From assembly GCF_008638365.1 (NCBI RefSeq), contig NZ_VWVU01000016.1, forward strand, positions 1 to 64,000: a stretch of 64,000 nucleotides of DNA. The letters are read 5' to 3'. The notes beneath the pieces were generated by a model. That model ran no database searches, was not told the DNA's origin, and was given only the letters and a program-made list of their open reading frames with translations. The stretch comes from Nocardiopsis quinghaiensis (lineage in GTDB: Bacteria; Actinomycetota; Actinomycetes; Streptosporangiales; Streptosporangiaceae). Below, piece after piece: positions 16,937 to 26,348 of this stretch. Each line of letters begins with the position of its first letter. The stretch's first letter is position 1. The position numbers and the translations under genes were made by a program.

Positions 16937-18481
16937 TCAGGGGCACAGGGCCTCCAGGGCGGTGGGCTCCTCGCCCACCTGGCGGCCCGGTTCCGCGGGC
17001 TCCTCCTCGTCCAGGCCGGTGTACTCCTGCCACTCGGTGAGACCGTCGTCCTCGGACTCCTCCCCGGCCCCGGCCGGCTCGGTCGGCTCGTCGGACGCGT
17101 CCTCGGACGGGGAGCCGGAGGCGTCGTCCGTCGGAGCGCCGTCACCGGCCTCCTCCCCGGCGATGGCCTCGGCGACCAGGTCCTTGACCGTCTCCCAGTC
17201 CGGGTTGGCGGTGTTGACCTGGGGCGGCGACAGCTGGAGTGTGCTCATCCCGCCCCCGTCGGTGACCATGTCGGCCAGTTCGATGAACGCGGGGACCTTG
17301 GCCTGGGGGATGTCGGTGCTCAGCGTGCGCTCGGTGGCGCCCGCCAGTCTGCGGTAGCTGGTCAGGACGGTCGTCGGCTCGACCTGCTCGGCGACGTACT
17401 TGAGCAGGCAGCCCTGGCGGCCCATCCGGCCGTAGTCGTCGCTGTTGGTCCGGGAGCGGCCGTACCAGAGGGCGTCGTGGCCGTTGAGGTGGCGCAGACC
17501 CGGCTCCAGCACCCCGCCGTGCACGCCGTAGGGGATCGGTTCCTCGATGAGTACCTCCACGCCGCCGATGGCGTCGATCAGGTCGCGGAAGCCCATCATG
17601 TCGACCATCGCGTAGTAGCCGATCTCCAGACCGACGTTGTACCCGATCACCTTCTTGAGGGTGTCGGCGGAGGGATCGGCCGCGGCCGGCCTGAGCGCGA
17701 GTGCCTCGGGTTCCTCGGCGACCGTCTGGTACACCTCGTTGAGCAGCAGGTCGAAGCCGTACGGCTCGGGGTAGCGCTCGGCCAGGGCGCTGTCCTCGGG
17801 GAACCGGACGTTCTCCAGGTTGCGCGGCAGGCCCACCAGCACGGTGTCACCGGTGCGGGTGTCCATGCTGGCGATCATCATGCTGTCGGTGCGCACGCCG
17901 TAGCGGTTGTCCGCCGAGTCCGAGCCGAGCAGCAGCACGTTGACCCGTTCCTGGCCGTTCCACGGGTCGGTCTCGTCGTGCGGCGGCTGGAGGGGGTCCT
18001 CCTCGGCGTGGAACACGTTGTTGAGCGTCTGGTAGGCGGTGTAGCCGCCGTGCAGGGCCAGCGCGGAGGGCGCCGCGACGGACAGGCACAGCAGCAGGAC
18101 CACGGCGGCGCCGAGCACCCGCGAGCCCAGGGAGGCGCCGACGGGCCTGGTGATCACCCAGGAGTGCACGATGACCGTCAGCCACAGCACCGCCACGACG
18201 AACACCGCGCCCATGGCGCTCAGCAACCACCGGTTCTGCAGCGCCATGGTGGCCACCATGGTCATGGCCCCCGTCTCGCCGGCGCCCAGCCGCCAGCCCC
18301 ACACGACCAGGCCCAGGAGCACGGACAGGTACAGGCCGAGGATCACCGTTCCCGCGGTCCTGCGCCGCATCCGCAGGTGTGCCAGGCCCGGGAGGGGGGC
18401 CGACGCCGCAGTCCACAGCAGCGCCCCGCCCGTACTGGGGCGCGCGGGCGCCCCGTCCCGCTGATCGTCCTCCGCTGCCAC
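16937..18481 (-). CDS. LytR-CpsA-Psr (LCP) family protein
   Basis: 514 residues. LCP enzymes move undecaprenyl-linked glycopolymers onto peptidoglycan (or arabinogalactan) outside the membrane. Three transmembrane segments (~43-62, ~87-108, ~121-141) precede the extracellular LCP domain, which begins VNVLLLGSDSADNRYGVRTDSMM near residue 175; the Asp and Arg residues of this segment and of YGRSRTNSDDYGRMGRQ line the pyrophosphate pocket in the family. The last ~90 residues are an acidic Glu/Asp/Pro-rich tail. Start is a GTG with GGAGAGG upstream. Three membrane spans instead of one is a minority architecture. Confidence 0.88.
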   Translation of the reverse strand: MAAEDDQRDGAPARPSTGGALLWTAASAPLPGLAHLRMRRRTAGTVILGLYLSVLLGLVVWGWRLGAGETGAMTMVATMALQNRWLLSAMGAVFVVAVLWLTVIVHSWVITRPVGASLGSRVLGAAVVLLLCLSVAAPSALALHGGYTAYQTLNNVFHAEEDPLQPPHDETDPWNGQERVNVLLLGSDSADNRYGVRTDSMMIASMDTRTGDTVLVGLPRNLENVRFPEDSALAERYPEPYGFDLLLNEVYQTVAEEPEALALRPAAADPSADTLKKVIGYNVGLEIGYYAMVDMMGFRDLIDAIGGVEVLIEEPIPYGVHGGVLEPGLRHLNGHDALWYGRSRTNSDDYGRMGRQGCLLKYVAEQVEPTTVLTSYRRLAGATERTLSTDIPQAKVPAFIELADMVTDGGGMSTLQLSPPQVNTANPDWETVKDLVAEAIAGEEAGDGAPTDDASGSPSEDASDEPTEPAGAGEESEDDGLTEWQEYTGLDEEEPAEPGRQVGEEPTALEALCP

Positions 18482-18969
18482 CGGTGGTTCCTCTCCAGCC
18501 GCGGGACTGCCGCCCCGTTGTCTCCGTCGTCCCCGCCGCGGTCACCGAGCGGTACCTGGGGCCGGAAGTGTCCGAAACCCCTGTTATGTACACGCTTGGG
18601 AGGGGTCGTTCGGTTCCCTGCCGGGTGGCATGCGTGTGCTCGGACGCGTCGAGCGGGCCGCCCGTGTGGCCTCTGGGCATGGGGGGATTCCCTGGGGTGT
18701 TGGAGGGCCCGCCAGATCAGTGTGGCGCTTTGCGAGAGTTGTGGAGACGACTACTCAGTGATGATGGATCTTCTATACAAGTCTGTTATGTGGCACTGAG
18801 GTGGTTGATGGGGCATTGGGCGAAGTTTTCGGAGCAGTCAAAGGGGTGAATCAGCCGATTTCTTTCGTGATCAGTAGTGCACGGGCGCCGCAGCTGGGAT
18901 GATCTGGCCGCAGGAGGGGGCGTCGTCCGGGGGGAAGGACGGCGTCATGGGAATGAAAGGCAAGCCATC
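18482..18969. other. Divergent region between LCP and Lrp-type genes
   Basis: 488 bp that must hold both promoters. The part from about 18700 to 18870 is AT-richer than its surroundings. I see no gene, RNA or strong dyad. Confidence 0.4.
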
Positions 18970-19875
18970 GTGCTCGATGCGGTTGACGCCGCGCTCATGC
19001 GTGCGCTGCAGGGGGACGGCAGAGCGACGTTCCAGGCACTGGCCGACGGAGTCGGCCTGTCGAGGACGGCGGTGCGTGCGAGAGTGCGCCAGCTCGTGCG
19101 GTCAGGGGCGATCAGGATCGTCGGGGTCCTGCACGCCGGAGTCGTGGGAATGGAGGTGCTCGGCCACGTGTCGTTCCACGTCAGCGGACCCGTGGGGTCT
19201 CTGCTGGACGCGCTGGGCGAACGCGAGGCCGTGACCTTCGCCGCGCAGGCGGCCGGGCGCTTCCCCGCCGTCGCTCAGGTGCGGGTGGCCGACGACGCCG
19301 CCCTGTCCAAGGAGCTGTCCGAGCTGCGCTCGCTGCCGGGCGTGGACGGCGCGGAGGTCTTCCGCGCCAACGCGGTGTTCAAGGACGCCCACAGCAGTGT
19401 GCGGGAACTGCACGACATCGAGCTGGACGCCCTGGACTGGCGCCTGGTCCGCCAGCTGCTCAAGGACGGGCGGGCCTCCTACGCGGACCTGGCACGCCAG
19501 GTGGGCCTGTCGCAGGCCGCCGCGCGCTCCCGGGTGGTGCGGCTGCTCAACTCCGGTGTGGTGCACGTGACCGCGCTGGTGGAGCCCGCGGCGGTGGGGG
19601 CCAACGAGCGGCTGGGCTTCGGCCTGCGCTGCCGGGGCGACGCCGAGGCGTTGGGCGCGGCACTGGCGAACATGCCCGGGATCTCCTTCCTGGCCAGCGG
19701 TTTCGGCCGCTACGACATCATCGGCGTCCTCACCGCGCCCGACCGGTGCCAGCTGGTGGAGGCCCTGGATTCGGTGCGCTCGACACCGGGGGTGGGCTAC
19801 GCGGAGTGCTGGGACCACCTGTCCGTGCGCAAGGAACGGCGAGGGGGAGAGCGCCCCCTGGAGCGGGTCGACTGA
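18970..19875 (+). CDS. Lrp/AsnC-family regulator with two fused copies
   Basis: 301 residues, about twice the size of a classic Lrp. Helix-turn-helix 1 is at ~1-50 (DGRATFQALADGVGLSRTAV) and helix-turn-helix 2 at ~150-200 (DGRASYADLARQVGLSQAAA); a RAM-type ligand domain follows at the end (ISFLASGFGRYDIIGVLTA). Double Lrp proteins are known in actinobacteria and probably form compact homodimers. Effector amino acid and targets are unknown. The GTG at 18970 is favoured because it places the first HTH at the usual distance; AAAGG is ~12 nt upstream. Confidence 0.85.
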   Translation: MLDAVDAALMRALQGDGRATFQALADGVGLSRTAVRARVRQLVRSGAIRIVGVLHAGVVGMEVLGHVSFHVSGPVGSLLDALGEREAVTFAAQAAGRFPAVAQVRVADDAALSKELSELRSLPGVDGAEVFRANAVFKDAHSSVRELHDIELDALDWRLVRQLLKDGRASYADLARQVGLSQAAARSRVVRLLNSGVVHVTALVEPAAVGANERLGFGLRCRGDAEALGAALANMPGISFLASGFGRYDIIGVLTAPDRCQLVEALDSVRSTPGVGYAECWDHLSVRKERRGGERPLERVD

Positions 19876-20101
19876 CCGCGTCCGACCGCGCCGTGGCCGG
19901 AGACCGGCCCCGCGGGCCCGGGAAGGGCCCGCGGCACCCGGGACGGACGCTCCCGTGTTCTTCGGCCGAATCTGTAACCAGCGGTAGCATTTTTACGTGT
20001 TTCCGCTTCGCATGGCTTGCGTCACGCTTAAGTTACCCGTGAGTATAGGAAGGGGCCGGTCCGAACCGGCCGCACCGGCGCGGGTGTAATGGGAGGCTGA
20101 C

Positions 20102-20890
20102 GTGGCGCTTGCGGATACCTTGACGGCTGTGGGCACGGTGGCGCTGGCACGGTGCGGCGGTCGGCCGTTCGGTACGCACCTGTTCTCCGTCTGGCCGGGG
20201 GCCGCCTTCGCGGCGACCGCCTTCCCGGTCCGCTGCACGCCGGGGGACAACCTCGCCATCCACGTCGCGGTGGCCCAGGCCCCTCCCGGCTCCGCCCTCG
20301 TGGTCGACGTCGCGGGCGAGGCCGAGTACGGCTACGTCGACGAACTCCTCGCCGTGGCCGCCAGTACCCGTGGGGTCAGGGGGATCGTCCTGGACGGCTG
20401 CGTACGCGACATCGCCGCCATCGTCCGCTGTGAGCTGCCCGTGTTCGGCGCGGGGGTCGCCGTCCGCGAGGCCGGGCACGAGGCGGGCGGCTCGGTCGGG
20501 CGCCAGATCAGCATGACGGCGGGCGGTCCCGCCCCCCTGCCCGTGCGCCGGGGCGACTGGATCGTCGCCGACGACGACGGAGTGGTGTGCCTGCCGCGGG
20601 GACAGGTGGGCTCCATCATCACCGAGACCCTGGACAGCGTCTCCCGGGAGCGGGAGATCATCGACGCCGTGTACGCGGGGGAGAGCACCCTGGAGCTGCT
20701 CGGCCTGGACCCCTCGCGGGTCGCAGGCTGGGAGGGCGGGGGCGAGCGCTCCCGCCGCGGCGGGACGGGGCGCTCGCGGACGCTCGGCGCACTGCGTGAC
20801 GCGTCCGTGCGCGGCGCCGAGGGCCGCCCCGAGGCACGGCCGAGGGTCTCGCCGCGCTCCGCCGTGGGCGACGCCTACCGGGGCGACTGA
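20102..20890 (+). CDS. RraA-like protein (HMG/CHA aldolase fold)
   Basis: 262 residues. Residues ~1-210 match the RraA/4-hydroxy-4-methyl-2-oxoglutarate aldolase family: VVDVAGEAEYGYVDELLA, the glycine-rich GVRGIVLDGCVRDI (with the D and RD that bind metal and oxaloacetate/pyruvate) and VRRGDWIVADDDGVVCLP. The family includes both aldolase/oxaloacetate decarboxylases and RNase E inhibitors; the catalytic RD pair here favours an enzyme. The last ~50 residues are an Arg/Gly/Ser-rich tail not found in most members. GTG start with GGGAGG 7 nt upstream. It converges on the GntR gene. Confidence 0.82.
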   Translation: MALADTLTAVGTVALARCGGRPFGTHLFSVWPGAAFAATAFPVRCTPGDNLAIHVAVAQAPPGSALVVDVAGEAEYGYVDELLAVAASTRGVRGIVLDGCVRDIAAIVRCELPVFGAGVAVREAGHEAGGSVGRQISMTAGGPAPLPVRRGDWIVADDDGVVCLPRGQVGSIITETLDSVSREREIIDAVYAGESTLELLGLDPSRVAGWEGGGERSRRGGTGRSRTLGALRDASVRGAEGRPEARPRVSPRSAVGDAYRGD

Positions 20891-20937
20891 ACGCCCGTCC
20901 GGAGCGGTGCCCCCGCACCCCGGCGCGACGGGGCCGC

Positions 20938-21639
20938 TCAGCCCTCGGTGAGCGAGAGCAGTTCGTCGATGTAGCAGGTCGCCTCACGGGCGGCCCCGGT
21001 CGCGTCGGCGCCCCGGATCGCCTCGGTCAGCTTCGAGTGGTCCACTCCCTCGGTGGACGAGGAGGGCTGGTCGGTCGCCTCGTCGCTCTGCTCGTAGGCC
21101 GTGTGGGCGATACTCGCGTACACCACCTGCGCGATGTCGTCGTACAGGTCGATGAGCAGCGTGTTGTGGGTGGCGTTGACGACCGCCCGGTGGAAGGTGA
21201 AGTCCGACTCCACGAACGCGCCCATGTCGCGTTCGCGCCAGGCGGCCTCGCGCAGGGCCATGGCGCGGTCGATGTCGGCCATGTCCTCCTCGCTGTGGCG
21301 CAGCGCGGCCAGCCGGGCCGCCTCCACCTCCAGCGCGCGGCGCACCTCCAGGTTCTCCCTCAGCCGGGAGCGCTCCAGGCGGCGACGCAGGGCGCCGCCG
21401 AGTTCGCTGGAGGCGCGGACGAAGGTGCCCGCCCCCTGGCGGATCTCCAGCAGCCCCGCGTGGGCGAGGGCGCGAACGGCCTCGCGGACGGTGTTGCGTC
21501 CCACCTCAAGCTGGTCGGAGAGCTCCGACTCGGTGGGGATGCGGTCGCCGACACCCCATTCCCCCGAGTCGATCTGGGCTCTGAGCTGACTGATGACCTG
21601 GTCGACGAGACCGGTCCGGCGTGTCGAGGCGAGGGGCAC
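20938..21639 (-). CDS. GntR-family regulator, FadR/FCD subfamily
   Basis: 233 residues: a winged helix at ~8-75 (RIPTESELSDQLEVGRNTVREAVRALAHAGLLEIRQGAGTF spans it) and an all-helical FCD ligand domain at ~95-225. FCD proteins usually bind organic acids, often through a metal held by Asp/His residues (HRAVVNATHN). The GTG start has AGGAGGT 6 nt upstream. It diverges from the CynX-type transporter gene across 168 bp, so it probably regulates that gene and itself. Confidence 0.9.
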   Translation of the reverse strand: MPLASTRRTGLVDQVISQLRAQIDSGEWGVGDRIPTESELSDQLEVGRNTVREAVRALAHAGLLEIRQGAGTFVRASSELGGALRRRLERSRLRENLEVRRALEVEAARLAALRHSEEDMADIDRAMALREAAWRERDMGAFVESDFTFHRAVVNATHNTLLIDLYDDIAQVVYASIAHTAYEQSDEATDQPSSSTEGVDHSKLTEAIRGADATGAAREATCYIDELLSLTEG

Positions 21640-21724
21640 GCGTTTACCTCCTAGGGCGGGTCGCCGGATAACAGGGCCAGCGCACAGGTACGGAACGGTT
21701 AAGCCCGGAGCTTAGACCAGTTAC

Positions 21725-21739
21725 GGCCAGGAATTGGCC
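21725..21739. promoter_or_regulatory. GGCCA-N5-TGGCC dyad in the GntR/transporter region
   Basis: A perfect 5-bp dyad with a 5-bp centre (GGCCAGGAATTGGCC) in the 168-bp divergent region. Similar 12-14-bp elements TATCCTCATGAAG (21757) and TCATCCTATGAAT (21779) lie closer to the transporter. One of these is probably the FCD regulator operator. Confidence 0.35.
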
Positions 21740-21807
21740 TCGAGCGGCAATGCGTTATCCTCATGAAGTACATCGGGTCATCCTATGAATCTCTGTGAGT
21801 CGCCTCC

Positions 21808-23088
21808 ATGAGCGTCGGACCAGCGCCCCACGCCCCCGTGGCGAGCGGCCCCTCCGCGGGCGGAACCGCACGGCCCCCGCGAGCGGTCCTGCTGCTGATC
21901 GCCGCGGGGATCGCCCTGGCCGCACTGAACCTGCGCACCGCCATCACCAGCGTCGGCCCCGTGCTCGACGAGGTCACCGCGGGGCTGGGCATGACCGCGG
22001 TCGGCGCCGGGCTCCTCACCACCCTGCCCGTACTGTGCTTCGCGCTCTTCGGCGGTCTCACCCCCCTCCTGGCCCGGCGCCTCGGCGAGCACCACCTGCT
22101 CGTCTGCGCGCTGACCGCGGTCACCGTCGGCCTCGCCGCCCGGGCCGTGGCCCCCGAGCCGTGGGCGTTCCTGGCCCTGAGCGCCGTGGCGCTGTCCGGC
22201 GGCGCCGTCGGCAACGTCATCCTGCCCGCCCTGGTCAAGCAGCACTTTCCCGAGCGCGTGGGCCTGATGACCACCGTGTACACCACCGCCCTGGCCCTGG
22301 GCACCACCATCGCCGCCGCGGCCACCGTGCCCCTGGAGCAGTCCACCGGTGAGTGGCGCGCGGCCCTGGGCGCCTACGCCCTCTTCGGCGTCGCGGCCGC
22401 CGTGCCCTGGCTGCTGGTCCTGCGCCACGGGCCCGGACGCGGCGACCCCGCCCAGGCGCTGGGCTTTCGCCAGGTGCTGTCCACAGGCCTGGGCTGGCAG
22501 TCCGTGCTCTACTTCGGCACCCAGTCCTCGATCGCCTACATCATGTTCGGCTGGTACGCGCAGATGCTCCGAGACCAGGGCATGGACGCCCAGACCGCGG
22601 GCCTGGCGCTGTCCTACCTGACCCTCCTGGGCATCCCCATGTCCCTGCTGCTGCCCACGCTGCTGACCCGTCTGGACGACCAGCGCCCCTTCGTCGCCGT
22701 GTTCGCCGTCGCCTACATGGCGGGACTGGCCGGGCTGTGGACCGCTCCGCTGTCGGGCGTGTGGGTCTGGACCACACTCGTGGGCATCGGCATGGGCACC
22801 TTCGTCTTCGCCCTGACCTCCTTCGCGCTGCGCACCCGCACCGGCGCCGGGACGGCGGCGCTGTCGGCCTCCAGCCAGAGCCTGGGCTACCTCATGGGCG
22901 GCGCGGGGCCCTTCCTGTTCGGGCTGCTGCACGAGGGCAGCGGGGGCTGGCACGCGCCGCTGCTCCTGGTGGTCTTCCTGGTCGTGGTCAACCTGGCCGT
23001 GGGCATGCTGCTGGGCCGCCCCCGCTACCTGGAGGACGTCCTCGCCACGCGCGGCCTCACACCGGGAGCCAGTCGAGGCGGCCGATGA
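21808..23088 (+). CDS. MFS transporter, CynX/NimT family
   Basis: 426 residues with about twelve hydrophobic segments. LNLRTAITSVGPVLDEV after the first span is characteristic of the CynX (cyanate)/NimT (2-nitroimidazole) family of drug/anion exporters. Substrate unknown. ATG at 21808 follows a weak ribosome site (TGTGAG). Divergent from a GntR/FCD regulator, which suggests induction by a small organic acid or by the substrate. Its 3' end overlaps the convergent CPBP gene by 32 bp. Confidence 0.88.
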   Translation: MSVGPAPHAPVASGPSAGGTARPPRAVLLLIAAGIALAALNLRTAITSVGPVLDEVTAGLGMTAVGAGLLTTLPVLCFALFGGLTPLLARRLGEHHLLVCALTAVTVGLAARAVAPEPWAFLALSAVALSGGAVGNVILPALVKQHFPERVGLMTTVYTTALALGTTIAAAATVPLEQSTGEWRAALGAYALFGVAAAVPWLLVLRHGPGRGDPAQALGFRQVLSTGLGWQSVLYFGTQSSIAYIMFGWYAQMLRDQGMDAQTAGLALSYLTLLGIPMSLLLPTLLTRLDDQRPFVAVFAVAYMAGLAGLWTAPLSGVWVWTTLVGIGMGTFVFALTSFALRTRTGAGTAALSASSQSLGYLMGGAGPFLFGLLHEGSGGWHAPLLLVVFLVVVNLAVGMLLGRPRYLEDVLATRGLTPGASRGGR

Positions 23089-23878
23089 GGTACACCGAGC
23101 CGACGAAGGCCACGACGTCGATGACCGTGTGCGCCACCACCAGGGGCATCACGCGTCCGTAGCGCAGGTAGAACCAGCCGAAGACCAGGCCCATCACCAG
23201 GTTGCCGAAGAACATCCCGACGCCCTGGTAGAGGTGGTAGAAGGCGCGCAGCACCGAGCTGGCCAGCACCGCCTTCCACGGTGTCCACCCCAGCTGCCCC
23301 AGCCGGTGCAGGAGGTAGCCGACCACGATCACCTCTTCGAGGACGCCGTTCTTGGCCGCCTGGAGAACCAGGACGGGAACGTCCCACCAGTTGCCGGCCA
23401 GAGCGCTGGGCGCGATGGTGACCGTCAGCCCCAGCCGCCAGGACACCACGTACACGGCCAGGCCGCCCGCGCCGATGGCCGCGGCGAGGGCGGCGCCGCC
23501 GCCCAGGTCGAAGCCGGGGCGGCGCATGTCGAAGCCCAGCGTGCGCGAGGACTCCCCCGAACGGCGCATGAGGTAGGCCACCAGCAGGACCGGTACCAGG
23601 GCGAAGGCCACCGCGTACAGCTGCCAGGACAGGTCCAGCCAGGGGCGCTCCTCCGCCGCGCGGGGGCGCACCAGGCTGGCGGTCTGCTCGGACAGGGCCT
23701 CGGACGCGGTGAGCACGCCGAGGAAGGAGATGGTCGCCGAGACCGCCGCGGCGCCCAGGGACAGGGCGAGCACGCACAGGATCTCCCAGCGCAGCAGGCG
23801 CCGGTCGACGGGGACGGTGGGGGCGGGAGACGGTTCCTCGGGCTGCTCGGCACGCGGGGAGCGGATCTTGTCGGTCAC
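23057..23878 (-). CDS. CPBP-family intramembrane metalloprotease
   Basis: 273 residues, about seven to eight hydrophobic segments. The CPBP (Abi) signature is present as NGVLEEVIVVGYLLHRL, RAFYHLYQG and AHTVIDVVAF, giving the Glu-Glu and two His zinc ligands. The usual EExxxR arginine is replaced by Val (EEVIVVG), a change worth noting. Function may be peptide maturation, bacteriocin self-protection or membrane anchoring of partners; the context does not say. The start is a GTG at 23878 with no ribosome site; a TACATT box lies 7 nt upstream, consistent with a leaderless mRNA. Confidence 0.85.
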   Translation of the reverse strand: MTDKIRSPRAEQPEEPSPAPTVPVDRRLLRWEILCVLALSLGAAAVSATISFLGVLTASEALSEQTASLVRPRAAEERPWLDLSWQLYAVAFALVPVLLVAYLMRRSGESSRTLGFDMRRPGFDLGGGAALAAAIGAGGLAVYVVSWRLGLTVTIAPSALAGNWWDVPVLVLQAAKNGVLEEVIVVGYLLHRLGQLGWTPWKAVLASSVLRAFYHLYQGVGMFFGNLVMGLVFGWFYLRYGRVMPLVVAHTVIDVVAFVGSVYLIGRLDWLPV

Positions 23879-23998
23879 GCCATGCAATGTACGCGCTGTC
23901 CGGCGGGGCGCGTGACCGGGGAACCACGGGGCCGGGGGCACGCCGGGGCGAGGGGTCCGACCGCCGCCCCGGCGCGCCGTGCCCGAACGCGAGGGCCG

Positions 23999-24178
23999 CT
24001 ATTCGTCGTCCAGGCCCTCCACGCCCGGTTCCTCCACGGCCGGCGCCTCACTCTCGCCGTTGTCCACCTCGTCCTCGCAGGCGGCGCTCCCGAACACCGC
24101 GACGGCGGCGATCGCTCCGCCCGCGAGTACGCGGCGGATGGTGGTCACGGTCTTCTGGCTGATGCCCTCAAGCCTCAC
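23999..24178 (-). CDS. Small acidic lipoprotein-like peptide (paralogue 1)
   Basis: 59 residues from a GTG at 24178 preceded by GGAG. N-terminal basic/hydrophobic segment RRVLAGGAIAAVAVFGSAAC ends in a lipobox-like SAAC, so the mature peptide would be a lipid-anchored, very acidic ~25-residue chain. It aligns end to end with the gene 210 bp upstream, which supports this start over the longer ATG frame at 24211. Function unknown. Confidence 0.65.
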   Translation of the reverse strand: MRLEGISQKTVTTIRRVLAGGAIAAVAVFGSAACEDEVDNGESEAPAVEEPGVEGLDDE

Positions 24179-24389
24179 TGCTGGCTCCATCGGTTCGTGG
24201 ACGGGTGCCATGGGCCGTCCCCGGTCCGCGCCGCGGACCGTCTCGCGGCACGTGTCCGGAGAAGCACGCGCCCCTCGAAGCGGCGCGAGCCGGGCGTTAT
24301 TCTTCTGTGACCCATGTGCGGACCACGTTAGACGTGACGCGCCTCCGTTGCCAGGAGTACACGGGGGTGACCCGCCCGGTGTCAGGAAC

Positions 24390-24578
24390 TCAGTCGTCGT
24401 CCTCGTCGCCCTCGTCCTCGTCCTCGCCGCCCTCGTCCTCGCCCTGTTCGGTGTCCATCTCCGGCATGACCTCCTCGCAGGCGGAGGTGCCCAGGGCCAT
24501 GAACGCGGCCAGTGCGCCCACGGCGAGCACGCGACGCAGCATGGCCAGGGTGGAGGGGAGCGGTTCGAGGAGTCTCAT
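24390..24578 (-). CDS. Small acidic lipoprotein-like peptide (paralogue 2)
   Basis: 62 residues, ATG at 24578 with GGAGG 8 nt upstream. MRLLEPLPSTLAMLRRVLAV followed by GALAAFMALGTSAC is a lipoprotein signal with a TSAC lipobox; the mature part EEVMPEMDTEQ is followed by a run of Glu/Asp/Gly. It is paralogous to the next gene downstream (shared MRL, RRVLA, SAC-E). The polyacidic tail might bind cations. Function unknown. Confidence 0.65.
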   Translation of the reverse strand: MRLLEPLPSTLAMLRRVLAVGALAAFMALGTSACEEVMPEMDTEQGEDEGGEDEDEGDEDDD

Positions 24579-24740
24579 GGGGATGCCTCCGGTTCTTCGG
24601 GGGTGCGCGGGTCCGCGCGGCGCAAGCCTAGGTCCCGCCCCGTCCGGTGGCCAGGGGCCGTGCCTCCTCGGGGGCGGACCCCCGTGCGGCGTGCCCCTCC
24701 GTGGGGGCACGTCCCGCCTCCCGGTTCCGGCACGCGAGAA

Positions 24741-24786
24741 GCCGCCGGCCATGCGCGTATGACACGGAACGCGCATGGCCGACGGC
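24741..24786 (-). terminator. Long hairpin terminator after aceA
   Basis: A 17-bp stem with one mismatch (GCCGCCGGCCATGCGCG / CGCGCATGGCCGACGGC) and a 12-nt loop, 78 bp after the aceA stop. On the minus strand the stem is followed by TTCT. Confidence 0.6.
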
Positions 24787-24863
24787 TAGGGGGCGGAGGC
24801 CGCCCCGCCCCGCCCCAGCCACGAAAGCGGGGAGGAACGGCCTCCTGGGAACGAAGACCAGTG

Positions 24864-26162
24864 TCAGTGAGCCGCTGAGAACTGGTCTTCCTCGGTGGAG
24901 CCGGTGAGAGCCGTGGTGCTGCCCTCAGGGGAGATGGTCGTGCTGATGGCGTCGAAGTAGCCGGTGCCGACCTCGCGCTGGTGGCGGGTGGCGGTGTAGC
25001 CGGCGGCCTCGGACGCGAACTCGGCCTCCTGCAGCTCGACGTACGAGGTCATCCCGTTCTGGGCGTAGCCCTTGGCCAGGTCGAACATCGAGTGGTTGAG
25101 CGAGTGGAAGCCCGCCAGGGTGATGAACTGGAACTTGTAGCCCATGTGGCCCAGCTCGCGCTGGAACTTCGCGATGGTCGCGTCGTCCAGGTGGCGCTTC
25201 CAGTTGAAGGACGGCGAGCAGTTGTAGGCCAGCATCTGGTCCGGGTACTCGGCCTTGATGCGCTCGGCGAAGTCGCGGGCGACATCCAGGTCGGGGGTCC
25301 CGGTCTCCATCCAGAGCAGGTCGGAGTGCGGGGCGTAGGCCAGGCCGCGGGCCACGCAGGCGTCGACGCCGTTGCGGAAGCGGTAGAAGCCCTCCGCGGT
25401 GCGCTCGCCCGTGATGTAGGGCTGGTCGCGCTCGTCCACGTCGCTGGTGATCAGGGTCGCGGCCTGGGCGTCGGTCCGCGCGATGACCAGGGACGGGACA
25501 CCGGCGACGTCCGCGGCCAGGCGGGCGGCGCTCAGGGTCTTGACGTGCTGGCTGGTGGGGATGAGGACCTTGCCGCCCAGGTGGCCGCACTTCTTCTCGG
25601 AGGCCAGCTGGTCCTCCCAGTGCACGCCGGCCGCGCCCGCGGCGATCATGCCCCGCATCAGCTCGTAGGCGTTGAGGACGCCGCCGAACCCGGCCTCGGC
25701 GTCCGCGACGATCGGGGCGAGCCAGTCGGGAGCGCTGTCGTCGCCCTCGGCCCAGGTGATCTGGTCGGCGCGCATGAGCGCGTTGTTGATGCGGCGGACC
25801 ACGGACGGAACCGAGTTGGCCGGGTACAGGCTCTGGTCCGGGTAGGTGTTGCCGGAGAGGTTGGCGTCGGCTGCGACCTGCCAACCGGAGAGGTAGATGG
25901 CCTTCAGGCCGGCGCGGACCTGCTGGACCGCCTGGTTGCCGGTGAGAGCGCCGAGGCTGTTGACGTAGTCCTCGGTGTGGAGCAGGTCCCACAGCCGCTC
26001 GGCGCCGCGACGGGCCAGGGTGTGCTCCTCGGTGACCGAGCCGCGGAGCCTGACCACGTCGTCGGCGGAGTAGGTGCGCTCGATACCGGCCCACCGGGGG
26101 TTGGTCTCCCAGTCGCGCTGGAGTTCGGCGCTGGCTTCCTGTCGTCGAGCGCTGGTGCCCAT
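24864..26162 (-). CDS. aceA: Isocitrate lyase
   Basis: Cleaves isocitrate to glyoxylate and succinate in the glyoxylate shunt, needed for growth on acetate and fatty acids. 432 residues, the normal size. The catalytic loop KKCGHLGGK (Cys ~192), [21 protein letters not shown] and [11 protein letters not shown] are all intact. ATG at 26162 is preceded by GGCGGGAAC. It diverges from a RamB-type gene, the known regulator of acetate metabolism in corynebacteria, and an acyl-CoA dehydrogenase lies nearby, so this block serves C2/fatty-acid use. Confidence 0.97.
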   Translation of the reverse strand: MGTSARRQEASAELQRDWETNPRWAGIERTYSADDVVRLRGSVTEEHTLARRGAERLWDLLHTEDYVNSLGALTGNQAVQQVRAGLKAIYLSGWQVAADANLSGNTYPDQSLYPANSVPSVVRRINNALMRADQITWAEGDDSAPDWLAPIVADAEAGFGGVLNAYELMRGMIAAGAAGVHWEDQLASEKKCGHLGGKVLIPTSQHVKTLSAARLAADVAGVPSLVIARTDAQAATLITSDVDERDQPYITGERTAEGFYRFRNGVDACVARGLAYAPHSDLLWMETGTPDLDVARDFAERIKAEYPDQMLAYNCSPSFNWKRHLDDATIAKFQRELGHMGYKFQFITLAGFHSLNHSMFDLAKGYAQNGMTSYVELQEAEFASEAAGYTATRHQREVGTGYFDAISTTISPEGSTTALTGSTEEDQFSAAH

Positions 26163-26348
26163 GTTCGTTCCCGCCTTACGTGTAGTCCCCAAGGTGTTCA
26201 CACCGGTCGAGAGAGGTCCTGCCCAGAGCCAGGGGGTGAGCCCTGTGCGGTAAGTTCCCCGCCGGTAACTACGATTCTTGGGCAAGAACCAAGGCTTTTC
26301 CACTCAAAATCTAGTGAAGATCGTTGATTCTTTCCGTACCATGAAGCC
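26163..26348. promoter_or_regulatory. aceA-ramB divergent promoter region
   Basis: 186 bp between the two start codons. It contains overlapping dyads: TTCTT-GGGC-AAGAA (~26275-26288) and CTTGG/CCAAG (~26277-26293), plausible binding sites for the RamB-type regulator. A TACCAT box (26337-26342) ends 6 nt before the ramB ATG, implying a leaderless ramB transcript. Confidence 0.45.
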
